Below are positions 17,538 through 27,649 of a stretch of 64,000 nt of DNA, in pieces. Position 1 is the first letter of the stretch, and each line of letters starts with the position of its first letter. The translations under genes were made by a program, and so were the position numbers. The DNA comes from Trichomonas tenax (Eukaryota; Parabasalia; Trichomonadida; Trichomonadidae): positions 1 to 64,000 of the forward strand of contig JALKBU010000007.1 in the NCBI GenBank assembly GCA_023091735.1. Direction: 5' to 3'. The notes beneath the pieces are model-generated. The model made no database searches. It was not told the origin of the DNA and worked only from the letters and a program-made list of their open reading frames with translations.

Positions 17538-19113
17538 AAAAAGCACTTCTCAAAATTTTCAAAATTGCAATATTTGAAATTAAAGTACCATTATTGGAGG
17601 AAATTGTTTAAAGGTTTTTCTCTGTGGATGACACTTATTAATTTTGTCGCATGAATGCTTAATAATTCCGTATATATTTGGCACAAGAACAATATTCTTG
17701 AATTTAGAACGGAATTAAGAGATTTGATAAGATTGCATCACAAACATAATGCAACAATACGTTGATATTTGATATTTAAGCTCATAATTATATACATTGA
17801 ATTCGATTTCTAAATACAATATAAACGCACCTTTTATTTATTGCAATATTTCATACCAAGAAATAATATATTTTGCAAATGCAATTTAGAAATTATGATA
17901 AATCAATGAATAATCCATTAAAAATTGAAAACAAATTAGAAAACAAGAAAATTTTAAGATGACGATATAAGTAAAACAAAACTTTTTCATATGGTTGGCA
18001 ACAAATAGCATCTTCCAAAAGGCTAAGCATGTCAAGTGAGGCAAGTTTTGATGCCCAGGGCTGTTTTTTTGGACCAAAGCACAGATTGACAAACAAAATC
18101 CTGCCTCCGGCGATAATAGCGCCGCTGCAGTCCCTTCAGGACCTTGCAAAAGCAAGGTAAATGATCATGACATCACCGATGAACAAGAGCAACCTTATCT
18201 GCACAGGATGCCATCGAACTTCATTAAAATATCGTTCACATGTTCTCCACTAGTTTATTAATGCTTTTTAAGGCTACCAATGTAGATATTCCACGACCTA
18301 GTGAAAATACAGTGGTCTGTCGTGCATGACTTTCCACATTCTTCGATTTTCTCGCAATTCAACAGTTTCAATCCATGTAACATTTCATGTAGCCTACCTC
18401 AAAACTTTCAATCCATTTTCACTCTATGCAGCCATTATTCAACAGTTTCAATCTATCTAATATTATATGCATTTATTATACGCTACATTCAATGAAACTG
18501 TCACATTCATATGATATGGCATCCATCAATATTATATCAAATATACAATACATATAAATACATAATATTAACAACAATTACTATTTAAAAAAATAAATAC
18601 ATATATAATTTACAACTTATTATTTTTAACATAATCTTTGATCTGCTTTCTTTCATCAATTAGTTTATCAACGAAAGTTTGATTCTGTTTTGTAGTGACT
18701 GAGCGTGTTTTCAGTTACTTTGTAGCGAAGTTGGACATAAATAATAATTATGTCACTTTTCTCCCACCAAATAATGTTTTCGATAATTTTACTTCTAATA
18801 TATTATCATAATGATTTTTTACCCGAAAACATTTTTAACGATGTTTTTTACAAAATTCATTTTGAAATTGTCGATTATATTCATAAAAGAGGCATAAGTA
18901 TCGATAACACATATGCGTCTGTCTTTTGGAAGCTATTGGCGCATCTTATTCAAGAATATTGTTCTTGTGCCAAATATATACGGAATTATTAAGCATTCAT
19001 GCGACAAAATTAATAAGTGTCATCCACAGAGAAAAACCTTTAAACAATTTCCTCCAATAATGGTACTTTAATTTCAAATATTGCAATTTTGAAAATTTTG
19101 AGAGGTGCTTTTT
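17538..19113. mobile_element. Element C with 166-bp near-perfect terminal inverted repeats
   Basis: 17538-17703 and 18948-19113 are inverted copies that differ at about one position in 166 (AGCACTTCTC versus AGCACCTCTC). The left end abuts the right end of element A. The 1.2-kb interior has no recognisable transposase. It has a small minus-strand frame at about 17886-18150 (GPEGTAAALLSPEAGFCLSI) and a plus-strand frame at 18750-18992 that runs into the right repeat. I could not find a target duplication. Such arm identity implies a recent insertion or gene conversion. Confidence 0.75.
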
Positions 19114-20344
19114 TCCAACCAGAGATCAAGTTGAGGTGGTCACCGACAACACCATGCTCTGACCTTCCGGCTGTAGTCTTTTGTTAAAGGAGATGCTAAG
19201 ATGTACGGATGAGCATAAGAAATGTCTAAAATTCGTCGAAATGTTATGATACGAAATTACAAAAACGAAGTAAATGCGAAATAATTATAATAAATAGATA
19301 GAAAGCGAAAAGGTAGAATCATGTTACGTTTAAGTTAAGAAGTAAAAGTCACTACATCACGAGATAAAGTCGATTTAAGTTGAAAAATTTAAAATTACTT
19401 TTTCTCGAAAATTCCTCGATTAATGCATGTTCTTTTCTTTATCATTATTATCCATATCCAATTATGAGTAATTTCACAAGTTTAGTCGGATAATTTAGTT
19501 ATATAATTAGACAAGCTTTTTACGTTATGTTATGTTCATGTTGGAAACTCTATGCCATGTAAAGTTTACATGACAGTTTTGTAAAATGAAAAATAGAGAA
19601 ATTTAGAGAAACTCGAGTTTTTAAATAAGGTTATCATCTGGATGTATCGATGAATGTCGATAATATGAAGAAGTCAGTGATGGCATGTGCGGATATGACT
19701 CGTGCGTCATGATTCTCTAAAGCTATTTTTAGAAATTAATGAGATGAAGGTGTAAATATTATCAGTTTAAAAAATGTCGCCAATGAGCTCGAAAATCAAA
19801 CCCTTGCATCCAGGCCGATAATAGGTGTGAGCAAAAATTAGGAACCTTATTTTCCAATAACCTTTTTAAATTTTAACTTTTAAATGCTATTTTGAGTGTT
19901 GAGCAACAATTATAAGAAAAGCCTGTGGGCACTGAAAAGAAATTTCGGCATTAAACTGAATCTATGCAAAAATAGACGCATTGTTTTTCGATGGGCGTGG
20001 GGTAAGAAAAAATTAAAGTTCAATGAGATTTATCAAAATTATTCAATGCATGTTTCAAAATTGAAATCATTTTTCGAATTTTGTGTTTACGAAAGATCAC
20101 CAGGAGCTATTATTGGACAAAAATACTTGAATATTTGGTTTGCTTCACTAAAGTAGAGCATGGCGATACTGCTAAATGATGATTAAAAAAGCATAATTAA
20201 AAATCTCAAAAATTACTCGTTAAACTACTACTTTAAAGTGAAAATATCGAAATAAAATATATGATTTAATGGGATTTACACTTAAGTGTAAATAAATGAT
20301 ATATAAATAGAAAATATTTTTGTAATAATGATTAATAGTATAGT
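19114..20344. other. Gene-poor spacer with a coding-like fragment
   Basis: No complete gene. From about 19905 to 20156 (plus strand) a frame without a convincing start encodes a coding-like stretch (NFGIKLNLCKNRR, FRWAWGKKKLKFNEIY, CVYERSPGAIIGQKYLNIW) and stops at TAG. It looks like the 3' end of a lost gene, and I do not recognise it. An inverted pair of the recurrent motif, TGCCATGTAAA then TTTACATGACA, lies at 19553-19575. Confidence 0.35.
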
Positions 20345-20659
20345 TTATTCAGCTGGCTTAGAAGGAACAAATTTGCCAATCTTCAGTTTTTCAACATGGG
20401 CAACGTCCATTCCTCTGTGGAAGTTGCTGAATGCCATTGTGATGTCTGGATTCTTTCCAAGGAAGTGCGAAGAGCCTCCTGGGTGGTTGTAGACGTACTG
20501 TGTCCAATCATAAACATAACCTTTTAAAATCACCCAGCAATCTTTTGGCATGCGATGTTTCATTATTTCCTCCATTGTAATGTCACCCCTCCACTCGCAC
20601 TGTTTCGCGTTCTCACGCCATGCTTTTTGCATCTGGCGGCGGCGCTCATAAACATCCAT
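20345..20659 (-). CDS. Cytochrome b5-like haem-binding protein
   Basis: 104 aa from the ATG at 20659. I preferred this to the in-frame upstream Met because TCACTTTTCAAAAAA, an initiator-like sequence, directly precedes it. The cyt-b5 core is clear: ITMEEIMKHRMPKDCWVILKGYVYDWTQYV (split pattern), then HPGG at 59-62 with axial His59, and AFSNFHRG with the second axial His81, ending HVEKLKIGKFV. No membrane anchor is visible, so it is a soluble form, closest in feel to the b5 domain of CYB5R4-type proteins. Trichomonads have few haem proteins, so the electron-transfer partner is unknown. The stop lies in AATAAAC. It lies 127 bp downstream of the CNBD gene on the same strand. Confidence 0.85.
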   Translation of the reverse strand: MDVYERRRQMQKAWRENAKQCEWRGDITMEEIMKHRMPKDCWVILKGYVYDWTQYVYNHPGGSSHFLGKNPDITMAFSNFHRGMDVAHVEKLKIGKFVPSKPAE

Positions 20660-20786
20660 TTTTTTGAAAAGTGACAGTATTTTTATAATATCTACAAACA
20701 CTTATTTATTCAACATTTGGGATTATTTGATGTATAACATATATATAACAGGTCTTAAGGATGAATGCTGATAGCGCTTAGTCAAT

Positions 20787-22382
20787 TTATGTGCGTGAAG
20801 AGCCACTTCCACCGAGACTTGATTTCTTCTTGGCGTAATTGAGTTTTTCTTCACGACGCTTTTGTATTTCTTCTGATCTTTGTGCTTCAGTTTGCACTCT
20901 GCTTTCTATAGCTTTCCTCATCTCATTCAGCTTTCTTGTTTGGAAAGCTTTTTCTTTCTCCCTTCTCTTCATCTTTTCTCGCTCAATCGCTTCTAAGTCG
21001 CTGAAACTCGATTTCCTTAGCGGTGGGAATGGATCATGTTCTTTGATAGACTTGGGGATTCCTGCCTTTCTCATGCCGTATTCTCCGTTCATTATCTGGC
21101 GCTCGAGAGCAATGACTTTCTTCGCTTCTTTGACACATTGATTCTTGTATGCGAGCCATTGAGCAGCACGCTGCTTTTTTATCCACATCTCGATAATTTG
21201 TTGGTCATCTGGTTGATCGAGGATTCTCTCCTTGATTTTTTCAAGGTTGTTCTGTGTGATGGCAGATGTAAGGTCGTTCAGTTTCAAGTTGTGAAGCAAA
21301 CATGGCTCAGCAACTTTCAGCGTGAATTGATGTTTAATCCATCCATCTTCTAAACGTGGATCAGGGAACATTGTCTTTGGGCCGAGCTCTGCAATCTGAA
21401 TGAGATGCTGTCCATGTGGCAATCTAACAGCGAGAACATCATCCTTTATATCTTTCAGGTTATTGCCTTTATAATCAGAAAAGTTAACAAGTCTGTGCAT
21501 AGTGAGTTTTCCTTGAGCAACGACAAAGAAACCTTGTGTTTTCACGTGCTCGTTATCCCAGAATGTCTTAATTTCGTTTTCTGTCTTACCATTAGGATCG
21601 AACTTAACAGGAACAGTGATTGTTGTCGTGTGTTGCTTATCTATGATTGTACCGGCAGGAAGATTGAAATCTACTGTGTTTTCTGCGAGACGGATGAATG
21701 TGTCGCCTTCTTCGCCATTGGCATCGCGAACTGTGTGAAGAATGGAGAATTCTTTGATGTGTGAGATAACATTAGCTCTTTTGATTAATTGTGTACGCGC
21801 AAAGAATTTTGCAGTATCACGATAGATTTGGTTATCGACACGAATAAGGATACTCGGCTGTGAAATGTAAATCGTAGCGTTACGCGGACAATCGTTAATT
21901 AAAGCAACTGATCCAAATTCCAGTTTCGGACCTGCAGTGAAAACTGCTCTGAAGAATTTATCTGGTCCATGTGCTTCTTTCAGCTTTTGGACCATAATTG
22001 GAGGCATATCGTTCATAAATGCATCGTCCGTGATGACTTTGACGACTTTACACTCACCTGTGACGACAATGAACCAACCGTTAGGCTCATCATCCTGTTT
22101 GAAGAGAATAGAGTTCGCAGGTCTTTCATCATAAACCATTTGACGACAAACTTCACGTCTCATCTGCTCAGAGTGCACAGCATTAGTGAAACAGGGCCAT
22201 TTTCCGACTGTTGAGAGAAGAGTATCGACATCTTGGTCAGTTCTTTCGGGAGATGGAATTTTTAATGCCGCAATCATTTGATCTATTGTCTTTTCGTTCG
22301 AATGATCGATGCTTTTTTTGCGTGGAACTAACAAAACCTTCGGGCGAAGACGACATGTAATTTCCAATTCTGCCGTACGCAT
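20787..22382 (-). CDS. Cyclic-nucleotide-binding-domain protein, CNBD2-like
   Basis: 531 aa from the ATG at 22382. Residues about 70-185 form one cyclic-nucleotide-binding domain: RQMVYDERPANSILFKQDDEPNGWFIVVTGECKVVK is typical of the first strands. The phosphate-binding cassette reads FGSVALINDCPRNATI (156-171) where binding-competent domains have FGE-AL---PRAAT. The Glu is replaced by Ser while the Arg is kept, so nucleotide binding is doubtful. A second region (about 200-370) has beta-strand-rich segments that could be another degenerate CNBD. The C-terminus (about 455-531) is a charged coiled coil rich in EREKMKRREKEKAF-type sequence. Overall it resembles CNBD2-type flagellar or sperm proteins; this is inference from domain order. 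Confidence 0.7.
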   Translation of the reverse strand: MRTAELEITCRLRPKVLLVPRKKSIDHSNEKTIDQMIAALKIPSPERTDQDVDTLLSTVGKWPCFTNAVHSEQMRREVCRQMVYDERPANSILFKQDDEPNGWFIVVTGECKVVKVITDDAFMNDMPPIMVQKLKEAHGPDKFFRAVFTAGPKLEFGSVALINDCPRNATIYISQPSILIRVDNQIYRDTAKFFARTQLIKRANVISHIKEFSILHTVRDANGEEGDTFIRLAENTVDFNLPAGTIIDKQHTTTITVPVKFDPNGKTENEIKTFWDNEHVKTQGFFVVAQGKLTMHRLVNFSDYKGNNLKDIKDDVLAVRLPHGQHLIQIAELGPKTMFPDPRLEDGWIKHQFTLKVAEPCLLHNLKLNDLTSAITQNNLEKIKERILDQPDDQQIIEMWIKKQRAAQWLAYKNQCVKEAKKVIALERQIMNGEYGMRKAGIPKSIKEHDPFPPLRKSSFSDLEAIEREKMKRREKEKAFQTRKLNEMRKAIESRVQTEAQRSEEIQKRREEKLNYAKKKSSLGGSGSSRT

Positions 22383-24085
22383 TCGACGAAGATTTTTTTG
22401 TTGCACGTTATTTCATGGATTTGTGAACTTTTGACACTTTTGACTACTGTGACAAAAATATTCCATTCTACATGACCAAAATAGTAGTATTCAGATTGTG
22501 ATTTACCATCGAGTCCAAAATTTTTGGATACCACGATAAATCAGCAATCTGAGAATATCCATAATTTAATGTTTCTATTTTGAAAGTTAAAAAAAAATCG
22601 GGCCTTCGGCATGTACACTAATAAACTAATCCAGCGGAATTTCAAAGATGTCCTCCCTTCTTCTCTTCCTCTTTTTCTCTCTTATCTTTTTTGTTTATTT
22701 AATGATTAAAATAAACATAAAGCAGAAAGTGGAAACTCCAGACTGTCCTGAATTTCTTCTCCAAACCAAGGCTATTGGATCTCTTGTCTGATGTATTTTA
22801 AAAGTTAAATTTATTCATAATCATCCAGAAGGACTTACAAAGAATATGATATACATATCAACCAGTACGTTCTTTCGTGAGTATATCTAACATTATTTTC
22901 TTACAGGCAGCACAACAGCGGACGCGATTCGTATCACATGTCAAGAATTACATATACCAAAGCAAAATCAGTTCTCATGTTACTTGTACAATCAACGTTC
23001 ATTAAGCAATTATCGAAATTCTTTGTAAAAATTGTTCAAGCTCCACAAAATAGTAACAATCATTATGTTAATACTACTAACATAATTCAAGAGTACACCA
23101 AACAAAATCCTTCAGATTTGATTTTCTTTCATGTCGCCAATATTGACGATCCAGAAAATCTTATTTTTTATTTTGCTGATGCAAGAATTAGTGGACAATC
23201 CAAATTTTTTATCGTTTTTTTTTCACCAAATTTTTCCTTATCGTCTTTTGTTTCGTCAAATTGGAGAAGCAGCCTTTTCGGCATTAAAGTATCAATATTA
23301 TGACCAACAACTTATACTGCAATGATCAGTGGCTGATATGGAATCTGGCTCAATGCATAAATGCATTGGTTACAAAAAGTTGGTTAATTAGCATTTGAGA
23401 TTCTTTTTGAAAACATGATTGTTGATACTCTTATATGTATATCTTTATTATATGAGCAATACTTATTGTGATATTGATGTGATTAGAATGATAGCACAAC
23501 ATTTAGTTATTGTGAATATTGTATTATTTCAAAAATTTGTGTTTTTTATGTTTTGTCATTCATAATGCCTATCACATATACTGCAGATGGTTGTTTTCAT
23601 TGTTTCATGCCTCTGTTAGTAATATTGAATGTGTTCCATGTTGATGTGGTGTCAACAAAATTGACACTCTATGTCAATCATGTATGATTTTCTTGCTAAT
23701 ACAATGTATAGATCTCAAAGATTGCATAGTAATATGTGTAGACTAATTAAAAAGCATATATGAAAAGTTTTGAAACGTATTATTGTGTTATTTACATATG
23801 ATGGTGTGAACATTCTTAGACATAACTTGCTAATGAGTATTTCATATATATGATGAAAATATAATGAAATTTAATTTTGAAGTGATACAAAATATTAAAA
23901 CAAATTAGTCTAAATAAGCGCAATGGTTATAGGTAGCTTCATATATAATGAACATGTAAACGATATAAATATATATGAAATAAAATGAAAATGAAAAAAA
24001 TAAAATTAGAATTCTATAATCGTTTTGTTATGAATATATATTGGCATAGGTTTTTGTATAGTGTGGAAAAGATATAATAGTGTAA
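22383..24085. other. Gene-poor spacer, possible element-B relative near 22591
   Basis: AAAAAATCGGGCCTTCGGC followed by AATTTCAAAGA and a TGTCCTCCCTTC pyrimidine tract (22591-22690) runs parallel to the left part of element B copy 2 (AAAAAATCGGGGCCTCCGGC, AATTTCAAAGAATAAC, TGTCCCCCTCCC at about 37072-37142). It may be an old diverged relative. The remainder is AT-rich and featureless apart from the broken frame listed at 22938. Confidence 0.3.
22938..23325 (+). pseudogene. Unrecognised coding-like remnant with homopolymer frameshift
   Basis: The first frame encodes a plausible protein-like stretch (TKQNPSDLIFFHVANIDDPE, FYFADARISGQSKFF) up to a run of nine T near 23213. Past the run, the coding character continues in another frame (FHQIFPYRLLFRQIGEAAFS, ALKYQYYDQQLILQ) and ends with a stop at 23325. 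A slip in the T run would explain this. No family recognised. Confidence 0.3.
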
Positions 24086-24228
24086 TTTCATGCAAATGTA
24101 TTTCTGCCATGTAAAATTGATTTGTCATGTATATTCGGGGATTTGACATGTAAATATGACTGACAAGTAAACTTGGTTTTGATGTGTAAATTTGTTTTTG
24201 ACGTGTAAGTGACATCTGACACGTCAAA
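24086..24228 (+). repeat. Degenerate tandem array of TGACATGTAAA, about 19-bp period
   Basis: Seven head-to-tail copies start at about 24086, 24105, 24123, 24144, 24161, 24180 and 24199, with spacings of 19, 18, 21, 17, 19 and 19 bp. Examples: TGCCATGTAAA, TGTCATGTATA, TGACATGTAAA, TGACAAGTAAA, TGATGTGTAAA, TGACGTGTAAG. Two denser copies follow (24210, 24218). A reverse copy, TTTACACGTCC, is at 24354. The spacers are not conserved like the motif core, which argues for a binding-site array as much as for a minisatellite. Confidence 0.6.
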
Positions 24229-24477
24229 TTAATAACCTAACGACAATTTCGAATTTGATGATATAAAAATAATCGGACGAATGCATAGTTAAAATAAATA
24301 TTTATATAATTTAAAAAAAAATCAAAGGAAAAGCGTGTCATGTTTTGTCTAAATTTACACGTCCAATGTCAAAAGATGAGTAGACCAGCTATGTCATGTG
24401 ATGTAAATGCACGCAGCACCAGAGATTACAGAGAAGAGCAAACACTTTGTTAATCGAAGTTATCTCAAATCGAAAAC

Positions 24478-24562
24478 CGGTTTCTGCCGACTCTCGAGCT
24501 GGTGATTGCCTCGCCTTGCTATTTGACCAGGGCTTCACCTGCTGAAGAAGCGGCAGAAACCG
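24478..24562 (+). ncRNA. Candidate structured RNA (long nested hairpin)
   Basis: This GC-enriched segment folds as one long stem. The outer stem is a perfect 12 bp (24478-24489 with 24551-24562, CGGTTTCTGCCG and its complement). The middle stem is 9 bp with one mismatch (24497-24505 with 24535-24543). The inner stem is 6 bp including one G-T pair (24513-24518 with 24528-24533), closing a 9-nt loop. The enrichment in GC extends over about 24400-24610. It has no coding frame and matches no RNA family I can recall (I considered SRP, RNase P and spliceosomal RNAs). A motif array lies about 250 bp upstream. Transcription and strand are inferred. It could also be an inverted-repeat DNA element. Confidence 0.3.
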
Positions 24563-24610
24563 ATCGTCTCACAGATGACGCAGATATCCAAGTTTTTCCC
24601 GGAGACTGAT

Positions 24611-26571
24611 TGCAATTTTATATTGAAATTTATTATTAGTTCATTTATCATGCTCTTAATTGAATATCATTTCTCCATAGTTAATGGATAACTATTTGTA
24701 TCAATTAGAATAACTCAAAAATGAAGAAAAAATTTCTCTGATCATAACAAGATATATATTTTTTTTTTCAATTATTTAAGAGGGACAAAATGAAATCCGA
24801 ATAATGACTTGGATTTTATAATTATTACATAATGAATGCTGATTGAGCAAATCGTTAAAATAGACATATTCAATTTTTTTGCATTTATTTTCGAAAAACG
24901 TCAGATTAAGGAGTATTACATAGTGAAAATGTTCCACATTATGAAAATATTTAATTTCAAATATATCCAATGAATTACATTAAAGTTTTTACTAAGATCT
25001 GTTATGATAATTTATTTATATATTGCTTTAGTAGTTATAATTAAGCAGATGATTCCTTGTATGATACTAATAACAATGAGAGAATTAAATTTACATGAAT
25101 AAGCGTAATCATCATTATTTTGTGAAAATCATCAGTAAAATTTCAACACTTTGTTGGATTTGATTGATGTTCTGCGTATGGAGGTGCTAGGATTCGCCTG
25201 TATTTTGCGATTCTACACTCAAATATGAGAAATTATTATTTTTCGTGATTGAATAATTTTGGACTTAAAACCGTTAACGGTATGATAATATTTTTATTAC
25301 AGAAGTGGATAGTGTATACAATTTGCTTGGAGAACTTGAAGTCAAAATTAATGATCATCGTATGAATTTCTGAGATATGAAGAAATTACGTAATGTATGA
25401 GCTGATTTTATGAAGTTTATTGGTATTCGTGTATTGCATGGTATGTGTTAATTCATGCGGAAAAGCCTCAGCTAGCAGTTTACATATGAGTTTGGGGTAA
25501 AAAGCGTTGAACCATCCATTAAAAAATGAATCTGACAATATGACACGTAAACACCCAAAAAGGCAGGGGAGTGGCTAAAGTATTGTGAAACTTGGGCATT
25601 TTAATGTTTTCCTTCAATGCAATCAAATAACGCCAATTCTTACAAAGTTTACGTGCATATCATCAATGCCAAGTCATGACAATATCTTCTTACATTACCT
25701 TCTTCGCTCTCATAGATAAATCTTAAATTTTCTTCTTTTTACAAAATTAAGAATAATATTTTCGTACATGTGAACACCACATTGCCAATAGCTATTTTAT
25801 AACAAGTAAGAAAGTTTTTAAGCTAAATTCTAAATTTTATAAAAATTTCAATCTTCTTATTTTACACAGTGTTAAGCATGTATTCATATGCAGAAACATG
25901 TGCCTATTGACACCTCATTGTTTGCTTTCAATGATTTAAGTTTTATATCAACTTACATAACAAAATTTATTTTTTTAGTTCATGGGTCATGAAAATTTTC
26001 CAATGTTAGGGAAGGTAGGGTATTTATAAGAAATTACTAAAGAAATAGGGATACACTGGTGATATTTATGATTATAACGCCGTTAAAGAATTTCATAATA
26101 TATTAAATAAATAAAAACCAGCTCGCACGGAAAGATCAACCTAAGGACCCTTTATAATACTGTTTGACCCGGAAATTATAAAAATCTACCTTATTATTTT
26201 ATCGAACCCCTATAATAAAAATCCTCTTATTATTTTCAAATTCCCCTTTCATTGAAGCATCTGGAATACCCTTTATAACAATTCCTCACCATATTATCAC
26301 ATATTTTCCCTCGATAATTAATATAACCCCTGTGTAATTGGAGGAAAAGTGACAAAATTTGCTAATCAGGTTTTTAGCATACTGCAAATTTGCGTAAACT
26401 ATTCAAAATTGAATAGTTCAGCGAATGTGCCACATGTTCGCTAAATTCGCTAATGCGCTATATGATTTTCATATTGCACATTTCATTTAGATAATAAACA
26501 ACCAAGAAAAAAAATCGAAACCATTTCAAGCAGAGGAGCTATTGTCGAGAGAACGCAATTCTGAAAAAATC
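24611..26571. other. Gene-free AT-rich region
   Basis: Nearly 2 kb without a credible gene. TGACACGTAAA occurs at 25541-25551. Around 26150-26340 is a degenerate C-rich/AT-rich repeat of about 37 bp (TTATAAAAATCTACCTTATT ... ATAATAAAAATCCTCTTATT). Nothing else recognised. Confidence 0.4.
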
Positions 26572-27576
26572 ATGGAAAAAAGTGTCAGAACAATGAGTGA
26601 ACTTCTGATTCTCAGCACTGAGAAGTCCAAATACTTCTCTGACTTGATTGAAAAGCAGCTCATCGAGTGTGGATTCCATCCAAACCACTTAAACATCAAA
26701 AGATCGACTTTTCCAGGTGGTGAAAAATATTATCGCCTTGATGTTCAATCAAACTTCGAATTGCTTGGAAAAATCGCAATATATGTCAGCGCTCTCGCAG
26801 ATGACAATGATATTCTCGAAGTTGTCCGTGTAGGATCAACACTCGTTCAATACGGCGTCAGGAGACGTGTATTTATCATTCCTTTCTTGGCCTACTCAAC
26901 CATGGAGCGTGCTGTTCTCCCAGGCGAAGTTGTCACAGCTAAGTGCACAATTCAAATGCTTTCATCAATCGGCTCTGGATCGAACGGTAATGTCTTCCTT
27001 TTGTTCGATCTTCACACAGCCGGCCTCCTCCACTACTTCGAGGGACCGTGCTTGAGGCTCGAACTTTACGGTCAGAAAGCTTTGTTGAGAGCACTTCCAA
27101 AGATTGGTTTCGATCCCTCGACATTCATGTTCGCTTCCGCGGATCTCGGCAGGACAGCTTGGGTTAACGCTTTCGCAAGAGACACAGGAACGCCAGTCGC
27201 CTTCATCAGAAAGGTCAGAGCAATGGTCGGCGAAGAATCTAAGTCTCAAGCTTTCGAAGTTATCGGTGATGTCAAGGGCCGCCATGTTGTCATTTACGAT
27301 GATATGACAAGGAGTGGTTCAACTCTTGTTCATGCCGCCGAAAAGTACCTCAGCGTTGGTGCTTTGTCTGTTGATGTCCTTGTTTCTCACTTCTTGCCGA
27401 ATGATGATAAGATAATCAATTTCTTGCTTGAAAGCCCACTCAGGAAGATTGTTGCCCTCAACACACACCCAGGCACACAGGCAAAGATGATTGCTGAGCA
27501 CCCAGAGAAATTCATCATCGCTGATTGCAGTGATGAATTCGTTGCATGCTTGAAGGATATCATTCCAAAGAACTAA
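26572..27576 (+). CDS. PRS: Ribose-phosphate pyrophosphokinase (PRPP synthetase)
   Basis: 334 aa from the ATG at 26572; the ATG at 26593 (MSELLILS) also fits homologues. It converts ribose 5-phosphate and ATP to PRPP and AMP for purine/pyrimidine salvage and NAD synthesis; trichomonads depend on salvage. Evidence: TFPGGEKYYRL near the N-terminus; VFIIPFLAYSTMERAVLPGE and TAKCTIQMLSSIG in the place of the RQDKK/ISAKLVA region; FLLFDLHTAGLLHYFEG, which matches the family DLH-x-IQGFF motif; VVIYDDMTRSGSTLVHAAE, the PRPP-binding loop; and THP near the end. The RQDKK flexible loop is replaced by YSTMERAV, so it belongs to a divergent class. Codon use is GC-rich, suggesting high expression. It converges on the next gene with a 73-bp gap. 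Confidence 0.85.
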   Translation: MEKSVRTMSELLILSTEKSKYFSDLIEKQLIECGFHPNHLNIKRSTFPGGEKYYRLDVQSNFELLGKIAIYVSALADDNDILEVVRVGSTLVQYGVRRRVFIIPFLAYSTMERAVLPGEVVTAKCTIQMLSSIGSGSNGNVFLLFDLHTAGLLHYFEGPCLRLELYGQKALLRALPKIGFDPSTFMFASADLGRTAWVNAFARDTGTPVAFIRKVRAMVGEESKSQAFEVIGDVKGRHVVIYDDMTRSGSTLVHAAEKYLSVGALSVDVLVSHFLPNDDKIINFLLESPLRKIVALNTHPGTQAKMIAEHPEKFIIADCSDEFVACLKDIIPKN

Positions 27577-27649
27577 CTTTTCTCGTTTGTATTTTTGATT
27601 TATAAAAAACAATACACAAATTTATATATAAAACAAACAAAGCAAAATT

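Noticed and set aside
24086..24228. Reading the 19-bp periodic array as a CRISPR array
   Set aside because: The repeat unit is only 11 bp and degenerate, spacers are about 8 bp, no cas-like gene is present, and the genome is eukaryotic.
26150..26340. Approx. 37-bp degenerate tandem repeat
   Set aside because: Only two partially matching units (with a weak third) can be aligned. Not distinguishable from AT-rich low complexity by eye.
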